From: DATGUN01 sp035301285
GTDB lineage: Bacteria; Bacillota; Bacilli; Bacillales; Amphibacillaceae
DNA: 64,000 nt
Reading direction: 5' to 3'
Assembly (NCBI GenBank): GCA_035301285.1
Contig: DATGUN010000018.1
Coordinates: forward strand, 18,535 to 82,534
Within the stretch, counting starts at the first letter, position 1. Every line of letters begins with the position of its first letter. The translations under genes and the position numbers were made by a program. Under the pieces are notes generated by a model. The model was not told where the DNA came from, searched no databases, and saw only the letters and a program-made list of their open reading frames with translations. Positions 19,197-27,434 of the stretch are shown here, piece by piece.

Positions 19197-20282
19197 ATGA
19201 AAACAATCAAAAACGCCATGTTTGTTAATGGTGAAAATTATAATATCATCATTCAGGACGGCAAAATCATGGAGATAACGGATCAATCAGTGGAAAAAGG
19301 GACCATCATCCATATTCCTGATGATGTCTATGTATCGGCTGGATGGATCGACATTCATACACATGCATGCCCGCTTTTTGAACCGTATTGTTCCATCCCT
19401 GATGATATCGGGTACAAAACCGGCGTCACAACCCTTGTCGATGCAGGGAGTTGTGGTGCAGATGATATTGATTCATTTTATACCCTGTCCCAAGAGATCC
19501 CGACACGTCTATTATCCTTTTTGAACATTTCCAGAGTGGGATTGAAAATCAAAAATGAATTGGCAGATCTATCATCGCTATCCTTCCAAGCCATTGAATC
19601 ATCGCTTAAGAAATACCCAGATTTGATTGTGGGTCTTAAAGCACGCATGAGTGCCAGTGTTGTAGGAACAAATGGCATTGAACCGCTGAACAGAGCCAGG
19701 CAGTACAGTGATGAGCTACATGTCCCTTTACTTGTTCACATCGGTAACGCTCCGCCATACCTGGATGACATAGCTGATATATTAAAAAAGGGCGATATCA
19801 TTACACATATTTTCAACGATAAACCCGAAAATAGTCTATTAACCTATCATGCTGCCATTCATAAAGCCATCGAACGCGGAGTCTATCTTGATGTCGGGCA
19901 TGGAACGTCGAGCTTTTCATTTGCGATCGCCAAGAAAGCCTTCGAAATGAATATCCCAATCGATAGCATCAGTACAGACATCTATAACTATAATCGTATC
20001 AATGGACCTGTTTATAATATGGCAACCACCTTGAACAAATTTTTGGCACTGGGTTACTCCCTTGAAAAAGTGATTGACTGTGTCACCAAAAACCCAGCAA
20101 ATATCATCAATCGCCCCAAGCTTGGAACGATCCGGGAAGGTGCCATCGCTGATTTGACCTTTTTCAAGGTATCTCAGGAACCGATCGACCTAATCGATTC
20201 ATTCGGTCATGTCATTCGTGGTGAACAACAGATCAAACCGTACGCTGTATTAATGGGAGGCAAATATTATGAGTGTGAATGA
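19197..20282 (+). CDS. Amidohydrolase/deacetylase family metalloenzyme
   Basis: 361 residues, ATG start, AAGGAGC upstream. Amidohydrolase-superfamily metal ligands are all in place: His54 and His56 in IDIHTHA, a probable carboxylated Lys148 in GLKARMSAS, His181 in LVHIGNAPP, His204 in ITHIFND and Asp261 in STDIYNYN. Members of this subgroup, often next to dgaE/dgaF, are thought to remove acetyl groups from N-acetylated sugar acids or amino acids. Here deacetylation of an N-acetylhexosaminate is proposed from context. The DgaE-like gene starts 14 bases before this one ends. Confidence 0.8.
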   Translation: MKTIKNAMFVNGENYNIIIQDGKIMEITDQSVEKGTIIHIPDDVYVSAGWIDIHTHACPLFEPYCSIPDDIGYKTGVTTLVDAGSCGADDIDSFYTLSQEIPTRLLSFLNISRVGLKIKNELADLSSLSFQAIESSLKKYPDLIVGLKARMSASVVGTNGIEPLNRARQYSDELHVPLLVHIGNAPPYLDDIADILKKGDIITHIFNDKPENSLLTYHAAIHKAIERGVYLDVGHGTSSFSFAIAKKAFEMNIPIDSISTDIYNYNRINGPVYNMATTLNKFLALGYSLEKVIDCVTKNPANIINRPKLGTIREGAIADLTFFKVSQEPIDLIDSFGHVIRGEQQIKPYAVLMGGKYYECE

Positions 20283-21360
20283 TCTTGAGTTACAAAGCGT
20301 TATCAACGCAAGTGGGAAAATGAGCATACTAGGTGTTTCTACGATGTCAGACGAAGTTACAGAGGCCATGAAAGAGGGAGCACAATCTTTTTATGTCATG
20401 GAGGATCTACGGAAAAAAGCTGGAAAAAAAGTAGCCCAATATATAAAAACTGAGGCTGCCATGATCACCAACTCCGCTTCATCAGCAATTGTTCTAGCCG
20501 TCAGTGGGCTGTTGACAAAAGATGATACACGATTAATCCATCACTTGGAAGAACGTGCAATGACATCCCAAAACGAAATCATCATCATGACAGGACATCA
20601 TATCGATTACGGTGCCCCGGTTAAAACAATGGTTCAAATGGCCGGTGCACACGTCTCATTCGCGGGGTATGCCAATGGATGTTCACTGAAACAGATTGAA
20701 GACGCCATCTCCGAGCGAACACTTGGCATGGTCTATGTGCAATCACATCACTGTGTCCAAAAGAACATGCCTGCATTAGCCGATATCAGTCAATTAATGG
20801 AACAACATAACATACCATTTATCATTGACGCCGCAGCTGAAACAGATATCGCAGCTTTCAGCCATCTAGGAGATATGTGCATCATAAGTGGCTCAAAAGC
20901 ACTGGCTGGCCCGACATCCGGTATACTGGCTGGTAAAGAACGCTACATCGAATATGCAACATATCATGAATCAGGAATAGGCCGCGCCATGAAAGTTGGA
21001 AAAGAAAGCATTACAGGACTGTTGAAGGCGTTAGAACAGTACCCATCACAAACGAACAACGAAAACAGACAACTTGATATCCTCCAACAATTACAAACAA
21101 TTGATACCTTGCCAGGTGTAACTTCATTGCTTATCAAAGATGATTCACGAAACATCTATAGATTGCGCCTGACAATTGATGCAAAACTCTGTGGTAAAGA
21201 TGCCCCAACCATCGTACAGCAACTTAAAAAAGGTGATGTCGCTATCTATACACGGGATTACCATGCAAGCGAAGGCTCTTTTGATATCGATCCCCGGACG
21301 TTAACGGAAACAGATGGTCAATATATTTTTTCTAGGCTGGAGCAAATAATAAGGAGTTGA
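20269..21360 (+). CDS. dgaE: DgaE-like PLP-dependent ammonia-lyase
   Basis: 363 residues, ATG start with GGGAGG upstream and inside the previous gene. Fold-type I PLP enzyme of the SelA/DgaE group; the PLP lysine is Lys210 in SGSKALAGPTSG, with Asp187 in IIDAAAE. Salmonella DgaE converts D-glucosaminate 6-phosphate to 2-keto-3-deoxygluconate 6-phosphate and ammonia. Because a KDG kinase rather than a PTS is present here, the enzyme may use the unphosphorylated acid. That substrate shift is inference. Confidence 0.85.
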   Translation: MSVNDLELQSVINASGKMSILGVSTMSDEVTEAMKEGAQSFYVMEDLRKKAGKKVAQYIKTEAAMITNSASSAIVLAVSGLLTKDDTRLIHHLEERAMTSQNEIIIMTGHHIDYGAPVKTMVQMAGAHVSFAGYANGCSLKQIEDAISERTLGMVYVQSHHCVQKNMPALADISQLMEQHNIPFIIDAAAETDIAAFSHLGDMCIISGSKALAGPTSGILAGKERYIEYATYHESGIGRAMKVGKESITGLLKALEQYPSQTNNENRQLDILQQLQTIDTLPGVTSLLIKDDSRNIYRLRLTIDAKLCGKDAPTIVQQLKKGDVAIYTRDYHASEGSFDIDPRTLTETDGQYIFSRLEQIIRS

Positions 21361-21365
21361 ATCGT

Positions 21366-22106
21366 ATGAAACCCTCATTTTATAATGATTTTATTTGTAT
21401 CAATGTTTTAGCTCATTCTTTAAAAAACGCCATAGACATCCATCATAAAACGGAAGGCCATTGTCTGATTGGATTGCTCGCTTCAAATTATTCAACTGCC
21501 AACGAAGCAGAGGCAAACATTCAAGCCTATAAAACCGCTGTTGATGGAGCTGTATCCATCGGATTGGGTCGTGGGAATCCTGAACAATGGAAGATCGTTT
21601 CAGAGATATCAGCAAATAATGAAGTCGTACATATCAATCAAGTTTTTCCGAAGGTTGGTTATACATATGGAATCAGTCAAAACAAACACGCATGGATCAA
21701 TGCCCTCGTCCACCCTACCGAAAGACTTGGCTATGTCAATATTGCCACAGGTCCACTCTCAAGTGGAACAAACAGGATTGATATGCCAGTTCAAGATGCG
21801 ATTACATTGATAAAGGAAATGGGCGGAAGCGCCTTGAAGCTTTTTCCATTAAATGGGCTCAGAACAAAAGATCAATACCAACGGATTGCGGAGATATGCG
21901 CTGAAGAAGATTTTGCCCTTGAACCTACCGGTGGAATCGATCTTGGTAACTTCCGTGACATCATTACGATCGCAAAGGATGCAGGAGTAAGAAAGCTAAT
22001 TCCGCATATATATTCCTCCATCATCGATAGAACAACCGGCTTGACGAATATCAATGCAATTGAAAAGCTATATACCATTACAAAGGAGGTCGCAGAACAT
22101 AGATGA
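21366..22106 (+). CDS. dgaF: DgaF-like 2-dehydro-3-deoxy-6-phosphogluconate aldolase
   Basis: 246 residues from ATG 21366 (GGAG nine bases upstream). A TIM-barrel protein with GAVSIGLGRGNPEQW, SALKLFPLNGL (Schiff-base lysine near residue 159) and LEPTGGIDLGNF. It is the DgaF type, longer than Eda, and cleaves KDPG to pyruvate and glyceraldehyde 3-phosphate. It follows dgaE and overlaps the kinase start by four bases (ATGA), showing tight coupling of the last steps. Confidence 0.85.
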   Translation: MKPSFYNDFICINVLAHSLKNAIDIHHKTEGHCLIGLLASNYSTANEAEANIQAYKTAVDGAVSIGLGRGNPEQWKIVSEISANNEVVHINQVFPKVGYTYGISQNKHAWINALVHPTERLGYVNIATGPLSSGTNRIDMPVQDAITLIKEMGGSALKLFPLNGLRTKDQYQRIAEICAEEDFALEPTGGIDLGNFRDIITIAKDAGVRKLIPHIYSSIIDRTTGLTNINAIEKLYTITKEVAEHR

Positions 22107-23116
22107 GCGCAAATGTTAAAGCTTTTGGTGAAGTCATGATGCGTTTGGAAGCTCCGGGTTATAAAACGCTTGAACAAACCGACACGCTTCACACGATGTA
22201 TACTGGAACCGGTGTCAACATCTTAAGTAGCCTAAGCACATTCAACCATGCCACCTCAATCATTACGAAACTGCCTGATAACAGTCTCGGCAAAGCGGCT
22301 CAATCAGCTATCAGATCATCTGGCATCTCCACCGAAAACATTGTTTTTGGCGGACAGTACCTTGGACAATATTTTTTGGAAAATGGCTATGGACACAGAG
22401 CTTCAAAAGTCACTTATTCAAATCGTAAAGAGAGCAGTTTTTCCATGTCCGACGTGGCTGAGTATGATCTTAAAAAATGTCTTGCTGATACTGACATCCT
22501 GCATATATGTGGCATTGGACTTGCCATTTCGGATCGAACGCGTAACAATGCTATCCAAGCTGCTGAAATAGCGCACGAATCAGGTGTTAAAGTCGCATTT
22601 GACTGTAATTTCAGACCTAAACTGTGGCATGATGATTTTACAAAGGCCAGACATTACTATGAAAAAATATTACCTTATGTCAACATTTGTTTCATGACAG
22701 AAAAAGATGCAAAATATATACTGGGATATGAAACAGAACAAGCCGGCCGAATCAATGAGATCAATGAACTGATTCCTGAAGTGGCAAAACGATTTCAGAT
22801 AGATATGATAGCCGGAACGATCAGGGAGGAAACATCACATCAGACCGGGACTCTTCAAGGCTACATGTTAACTGGAAACACACTTCATTACGCGAAAGCC
22901 TTCAAATATGATACCCTTGATAGAATAGGTAGCGGAGACGGGTTTGCAAGTGGTATTTTACATGGTATACTGACAAATCTGTCTGCGGATGAGACGGTTG
23001 CATTCGCCACAGGAGCGGGTGTCCTGGCACATACGATCCATGGGGACATCCCACGGAACACGGAAAAAGACATACAGGCATTTTTAACAAACAATCGAAT
23101 ATCCATGGAGAGGTAG
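22103..23116 (+). CDS. kdgK: 2-keto-3-deoxygluconate kinase (PfkB family)
   Basis: 337 residues, ATG overlapping the previous stop, AAAGGAGGT 13 bases upstream. PfkB family marks: the N-terminal FGEVMMRLEAPGYKTLEQ, YTGTGVNI, the KDG-kinase-type AFDCNFRPKLW and the catalytic anion-hole motif RIGSGDGFASG near residue 275, with the Asp as base. It would phosphorylate KDG made by the DgaE-like enzyme so that the DgaF-like aldolase can act. Substrate inferred from motif and neighbours. Confidence 0.85.
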   Translation: MSANVKAFGEVMMRLEAPGYKTLEQTDTLHTMYTGTGVNILSSLSTFNHATSIITKLPDNSLGKAAQSAIRSSGISTENIVFGGQYLGQYFLENGYGHRASKVTYSNRKESSFSMSDVAEYDLKKCLADTDILHICGIGLAISDRTRNNAIQAAEIAHESGVKVAFDCNFRPKLWHDDFTKARHYYEKILPYVNICFMTEKDAKYILGYETEQAGRINEINELIPEVAKRFQIDMIAGTIREETSHQTGTLQGYMLTGNTLHYAKAFKYDTLDRIGSGDGFASGILHGILTNLSADETVAFATGAGVLAHTIHGDIPRNTEKDIQAFLTNNRISMER

Positions 23117-23123
23117 AAGCCAT

Positions 23124-23834
23124 ATGAAATTAACATTAAAAAAAGGACCATTGTACATTCAAGTATATGAAATACTAAAGGAAAGGATCATCAGTGGAAT
23201 ATACCCCAAAAACACCCTGATACCATCTGAACAAGAATTGAAAGATGAATTCAATGTCAGCATCATCACCATCCGGCGAGCTGTTGAAGAGCTTGCCCGC
23301 CAAGGAAGTGTTGAAAAAAGAAGCGGCATCGGAACAACAGTCTTGGATAATTATGCTGTTTCGAAGTTATCAAAGGGGCAACGTTTCTCAGAGTACTTAA
23401 TCGATGAAGGTTATGAATTGGAGAAGAAGCAAGCTACTTTATCAGTCATCGACATTCCCGAGGATTCGAAACTCCGGAAACATTTCGGTAAAAAGTGTTA
23501 TTGTATCCAACGCCTGTACACATTGAACAATGAACCTTACATTCATTTTAAGCATCACGTATCATTATCATTGGACATTCCCGACAACCCAGAAAAATTA
23601 CTGGAATCCTTATATGAAATCTTGTACAGCCAAGGGATCAAATTCAATCGTTTCAAAGATGAATTTGGTATTGAGACACCAGAAAAATATATTGCAGATG
23701 TCTTAAACATCAATCAAAGACCCTTATTGCAAAGGCAACGTTTTTCTTATGATATAAATGAAAACCTGATTGAATACTCAGAGGCCTTTTATAATACAAA
23801 CATTCATAAGTATGTCGTCAATTTTGATGTATAG
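23124..23834 (+). CDS. GntR/HutC-family regulator with UTRA ligand domain
   Basis: 236 residues, start ATG 23124, eight bases after the kinase. Winged-helix DNA-binding domain at about 5-75 (PLYIQVYEILKERI, IPSEQELKDEFNVSIITIRR), then a UTRA effector domain with the usual YCIQRLYTLNNEPYIHF strand. It is the last gene of the catabolic operon and very likely its local repressor, sensing a pathway intermediate such as a sugar acid or its phosphate. Candidate binding sites lie upstream of the importer at 14651-14699. Confidence 0.85.
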   Translation: MKLTLKKGPLYIQVYEILKERIISGIYPKNTLIPSEQELKDEFNVSIITIRRAVEELARQGSVEKRSGIGTTVLDNYAVSKLSKGQRFSEYLIDEGYELEKKQATLSVIDIPEDSKLRKHFGKKCYCIQRLYTLNNEPYIHFKHHVSLSLDIPDNPEKLLESLYEILYSQGIKFNRFKDEFGIETPEKYIADVLNINQRPLLQRQRFSYDINENLIEYSEAFYNTNIHKYVVNFDV

Positions 23835-23950
23835 CAAGAGAGGGACAACGTTAAACGATAGCCAATCAGAGCCTTCAATAGACTATGGCAATTAAAATAG
23901 CATATCATTCATCCCAGGAACGAACGCAACGTTAAGTCCCCATCTCTTGC
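23834..23950. repeat. Long inverted repeat at the end of the sugar cluster
   Basis: Left arm 23834-23854 (GCAAGAGAGGGACAACGTTA) and right arm 23928-23950 pair over about 19 bp with one or two bulges, enclosing 73 bases. It separates the convergent regulator and glnQ-like genes, and probably ends transcription both ways or is a small mobile repeat. Confidence 0.55.
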
Positions 23951-24029
23951 TTCTTCACATCAATAGATAATAACAATATCTGCCCTGCCATATACAAGTA
24001 GTAGATTTTTGATAGATTCAACCATTTTA

Positions 24030-24770
24030 CTATAACACGCGGCTTAAAAACTCCCGTGTCCGCTCTTCTTCAGCATTGTCAAAAATCTGTCCAGGGGACC
24101 CATCTTCAATGATAACCCCTTTATCCATATAAACGACGCGATCGGCTACTTCACGCGCAAATCCCATTTCATGGGTCACGACAATCATTGTCATTCCTTC
24201 ATCTGCCAAATCTTTCATGACTCCCAGCACTTCCCCGACAAGTTCTGGGTCAAGTCCCGAAGTAGGTTCATCAAACAACATCATCTCCGGCTCCATGGCT
24301 AGTGCCCTCGCTATGGCAACGCGCTGTTTCTGCCCACCTGATAATGTACGCGGATAAACATCAGCTTTATCAAGCAATCCTACTTTATCCAAATAGGATT
24401 CACCGATCTGGCGCGCTTTCTGTTTATCGATTTTCTTCACATAGATCAAAGCCTCCATAATGTTACCGATTACCGTTTTATGTGGAAATAGATTAAAATG
24501 TTGGAATACCATCCCTATACGTTGTCTTGTCATGTTCAGATTCACCTTTTTCGGGTCAATCGTTTCTCCCTCAATCATAATATCACCATCATTTTTCATC
24601 TCCAAAAAGTTCAAGCAGCGTAGAAGTGTACTTTTTCCTGAACCACTGGCTCCGATCAAAACAACGACTTCATTCTCCATGACGTCCATATCAACGTCTT
24701 TCAACACATGAAGTTTCCCGAAATACTTATTCAACTTTTTGACTGAAATGGCCGGTTGTTGGTCCGTCAT
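24030..24770 (-). CDS. Polar amino-acid ABC transporter ATPase (GlnQ-like)
   Basis: 246 residues. Walker [11 protein letters not shown]-loop region [11 protein letters not shown], signature [15 protein letters not shown], Walker [14 protein letters not shown] and switch histidine VVTHEMGFA are all intact. It energises uptake of a polar amino acid through the permease just upstream, which it overlaps by four bases (ATGA). Substrate (glutamine, arginine, cystine or similar) cannot be read from the sequence. Confidence 0.92.
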   Translation of the reverse strand: MTDQQPAISVKKLNKYFGKLHVLKDVDMDVMENEVVVLIGASGSGKSTLLRCLNFLEMKNDGDIMIEGETIDPKKVNLNMTRQRIGMVFQHFNLFPHKTVIGNIMEALIYVKKIDKQKARQIGESYLDKVGLLDKADVYPRTLSGGQKQRVAIARALAMEPEMMLFDEPTSGLDPELVGEVLGVMKDLADEGMTMIVVTHEMGFAREVADRVVYMDKGVIIEDGSPGQIFDNAEEERTREFLSRVL

Positions 24771-25432
24771 GATTCGACCCCCCTTTCATTTTTTGATAGT
24801 GCCCGTTCAACACGATTGACGATAAACGTCAATATAAGTACCAACACCAAATAATATATGCCCACTATGATATAGGATTCCATCGCCATACCGGTTGACG
24901 ATTGAATACGCTGTGCCTTGTTGAATAAATCTTGGAAACCGATAAAGGCAACAAGCGATGAGTCTTTCAGCGCAATGATAAACTGATTACCCAGAGGAGG
25001 AATGGCCCTTCTCAATGCTTGTGGCAGGACGATTCTCCGCATGGACAAGCTTGTATTCATCCCAAGGCTGCGGGCCGCTTCTGTCTGACCTTTATCAATA
25101 GATTGAATGGATCCACGAAAAATTTCCGCAATATAGGCTCCGTTATGTACCCCAAGTGCGATACCACCGGAAAAAAGTCTTCCTAAATCCACTATCTCTA
25201 CCAGTCCAAAGTATAAAATGAATATTTGAACGATAAGAGGTGTCCCCCGGATCACATAGATATAAATATCAGCAATGATTTCAAGTATTTTTATATTCGA
25301 TACCTTCAAAAAGGCAAAAAACAACCCGATCAACAAACCGATCAATAAACCGACCAATGTAATCTCGATGGTATTTATAATGGCATCTTTGTAACCGGGA
25401 AGCGTTTTTAAAAAAAGTTCCCAAAATCCCAT
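24767..25432 (-). CDS. Polar amino-acid ABC transporter permease
   Basis: 221 residues from ATG 25432, directly after AAGGAGG; a longer frame to 25483 has no site. HisM/GlnP family: [36 protein letters not shown] and the EAA loop [24 protein letters not shown]. One permease gene only, so it should work as a homodimer with the GlnQ-like ATPase and the lipoprotein at 25601. Confidence 0.92.
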   Translation of the reverse strand: MGFWELFLKTLPGYKDAIINTIEITLVGLLIGLLIGLFFAFLKVSNIKILEIIADIYIYVIRGTPLIVQIFILYFGLVEIVDLGRLFSGGIALGVHNGAYIAEIFRGSIQSIDKGQTEAARSLGMNTSLSMRRIVLPQALRRAIPPLGNQFIIALKDSSLVAFIGFQDLFNKAQRIQSSTGMAMESYIIVGIYYLVLVLILTFIVNRVERALSKNERGVES

Positions 25433-25512
25433 TCGATTTTCCTCCTTGTGAAAATCCCAGTTATGTTCTATCGTAAATCGCATTTCAAGAAAAGCATCTT
25501 ATACAAGGAGAG

Positions 25513-25556
25513 ATGCAGGAACAGCTTCTTGATCGAGACAAAATCCATCCCTGCAT
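25513..25556 (-). other. Stem-loop in the binding-protein/permease spacer
   Basis: ATGCAGG (25513-25519) and CCTGCAT (25550-25556) pair across 30 bases. Such intercistronic stems often stabilise the upstream message, giving more binding protein than permease. No T run on the minus strand, so it is not a full terminator. Confidence 0.4.
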
Positions 25557-25600
25557 ATATCCTTCACGATTAAATTTTTCATCCAACCAAAAGAATCATT

Positions 25601-26422
25601 TTATTCTAAAATACTTTCATCAAACCATTTTTCGCTTATTTCATCATATGTTCCGTCGTCAATGACCGCTTCAAGAGCACGATTAAATTCATCGAGCATG
25701 TCATCATTATCTTTTTTAACGGCCCCTCCGATTTCTTCTTCAAAAAAGTAATCGCCAACTGCATGGATATCAAGATCATTTTCCTCAATCTGATTTAAAC
25801 CAACGTTTTTATCAGTAACAACGGCATCAAGCCGATCTGAACCAGCATCAAGGTCTTCGAGAGCTACGTTATCACTTTGATACGTATTTAGTTCATCTTC
25901 CGAGATATATTCCAATACGGCTTCTTCATAAGTACTTGATGCCACTACGCCTACATTTTTTCCTTCAAGATCATCAGCAGACTCGATTTCTTCATTATCA
26001 TCATGAACATAAATGACACCACCAGACCGGTAATACGGTTCGGAAAAGTCTACTGATTCGGCACGTTCATCCGTTATCCCCATACTTCCCATGATGACAT
26101 CCATCCGGTCGCTGTTCACTTCTTCGATCAACGCTCCGAAATCTTGTGTAAAAACCGGTTTGGGCTTCAAGCCCATCTCTTTCGCAATGGCTTCACCCAA
26201 TTCCACCTCAAAACCTGCTTCTTCTCCATCAAGATCCTCAAAATTGAATGGCTTATATAATCCACTGGAACCAAACGTTAAATACCCATCCTCCACCGTG
26301 TCTACAGTAGGTTCTTTATCTGGCTCATTGTTTGCGTTTACATCTTCGTCATCATTACCACAAGCAGATAAAAAAGCCATCATCAATAGACTGCTTAATA
26401 CCAAAACGACTTTTTTGATCAT
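25601..26422 (-). CDS. Polar amino-acid ABC transporter substrate-binding lipoprotein
   Basis: 273 residues from ATG 26422, with GAGAGGGG about 11 bases upstream. Signal peptide with lipobox FLSAC, an acidic linker (NDDEDVNANNEPD), then the SBP_bac_3 fold with FNFEDLDGEEAGFEVEL, DVIMGSMGITDERAESVDFS and GVVASSTYEEAV. First gene of the three-gene transporter operon. The many Asp/Glu residues fit a salt-adapted surface protein. Ligand not determinable. Confidence 0.9.
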   Translation of the reverse strand: MIKKVVLVLSSLLMMAFLSACGNDDEDVNANNEPDKEPTVDTVEDGYLTFGSSGLYKPFNFEDLDGEEAGFEVELGEAIAKEMGLKPKPVFTQDFGALIEEVNSDRMDVIMGSMGITDERAESVDFSEPYYRSGGVIYVHDDNEEIESADDLEGKNVGVVASSTYEEAVLEYISEDELNTYQSDNVALEDLDAGSDRLDAVVTDKNVGLNQIEENDLDIHAVGDYFFEEEIGGAVKKDNDDMLDEFNRALEAVIDDGTYDEISEKWFDESILE

Positions 26423-26507
26423 CAGTTTATTTGCCCCTCTCTTTTTCAAATTTTCACTATAAGCCTTTCTTAAGTAGGAATATTCCGAATAAAAATGATA
26501 TAGGTTA

Positions 26508-26520
26508 AGGTGTTACACCT
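26508..26520 (-). promoter_or_regulatory. Palindromic operator candidate of the amino-acid transporter
   Basis: AGGTGT-T-ACACCT is a perfect 13-bp palindrome. On the minus strand it lies between TTGTGG and TATATC, which could be a -35/-10 pair about 18 bases apart, a classic place for a repressor or a MerR-type activator. Confidence 0.4.
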
Positions 26521-26582
26521 CCACAAATGTAAAAATATGTTCAATACGGGAGATTGTGCAGATCTTTAAAGACGGGGGATTC

Positions 26583-26636
26583 ATGTACAAATGCTTGCCT
26601 TGAGGCTGAGTCTGGCAAGGAGGCATTGATGTACAT
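26583..26636. other. Complex stem-loop, possible structured RNA
   Basis: ATGTACA (26583-26589) pairs with TGTACAT (26630-26636), and CTTGCC (26594-26599) with GGCAAG (26614-26619), with an AATG/CATT step between. No T run on either side, so it is not an ordinary terminator. Function unknown. Confidence 0.4.
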
Positions 26637-26868
26637 CTATTAAATCACATATTAATATCATCGCATTATTACACAAAAGTATAAAATCTCATTTACACGG
26701 TATTATTGGCATATACCTTCATTTTTTTGTATATCACTCATATAGACATAGAAAATTACAAAATTGCTCCCTCGCAGAAGCTTATTCACTGAATTTTGGA
26801 TATGTTTTCATCACTGAATATGAATCGCAATGATGTGAGGATGCCTGATTTAGAGCCATCTATTTTGA

Positions 26869-27192
26869 TTATCTGCCACGAAGTTCATCCAATAACTCTT
26901 TTGATTTTCTTTCTGCTTCTTTTGTCCTTCGCCAGTCAATGGATATAATGTTAAATGATTCGCCATCTAACCCGATTTGAAACCACACCCCTTCCCTGCT
27001 TGCTTCGGGCAGTTCATCTGCTGGTACAATCCACTCTTCCTCTCTGTCTTCCAATAAAATGACTGCGTCTCCCTCATCCGTATAACGATCAAGGACACCA
27101 TAGACAATATGCGTGGATGCGGCATTCAGGATGACAACAAAAATAGCGCTTATAACCATAAGTGATATCAGACGGTAACCATTTTTCATCAT
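26869..27192 (-). CDS. Membrane-anchored DUF3006 protein
   Basis: 107 residues from ATG 27192 (CAGGAGAG upstream). One N-terminal membrane segment (LISLMVISAIFVVILNA), then a DUF3006 domain with VLDRYTDEGDAVILLEDREE, WIVPADELP and WFQIGLDGE. It is a paralogue of the protein at 28784; both flank the MBL/HhH lipoprotein gene at 27435. DUF3006 is often found beside ComEC-like hydrolases. The function is unknown. The gene is divergent from its partner. Confidence 0.7.
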   Translation of the reverse strand: MMKNGYRLISLMVISAIFVVILNAASTHIVYGVLDRYTDEGDAVILLEDREEEWIVPADELPEASREGVWFQIGLDGESFNIISIDWRRTKEAERKSKELLDELRGR

Positions 27193-27434
27193 ACATCTCT
27201 CCTGCACACTTTTATTCAGTATGACTGAATTAAAAGACTTATGCACATCAACAAAACATCAAAATACCTTCCCATATTATCTCGATAAATACATTTCACC
27301 TTATTAAAAATATAAACATGCTATATGAATGACTTTCAAAATGAAGATTTCCATCTTTTTAAGCTCTTTTAAGTAGAAGTACGAACATATATTTGGTATA
27401 CTGTGGCTAATCAATGACAGTAAGGGGGGATGAC

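Larger units (their letters stand above)
26423..26868. other. 446-bp intergenic region with palindrome and structured element
   Basis: No ORF. It contains a palindrome near the transporter promoter (26508-26520), a complex stem-loop (26583-26636) and otherwise AT-rich sequence. The promoter of the amino-acid transporter must lie here on the minus strand. Confidence 0.5.

Noticed and set aside
26423..26868. T-box or S-box riboswitch before the amino-acid transporter
   Set aside because: No T-box bulge sequence or kink-turn consensus, and the stem-loop lies upstream of the likely promoter.
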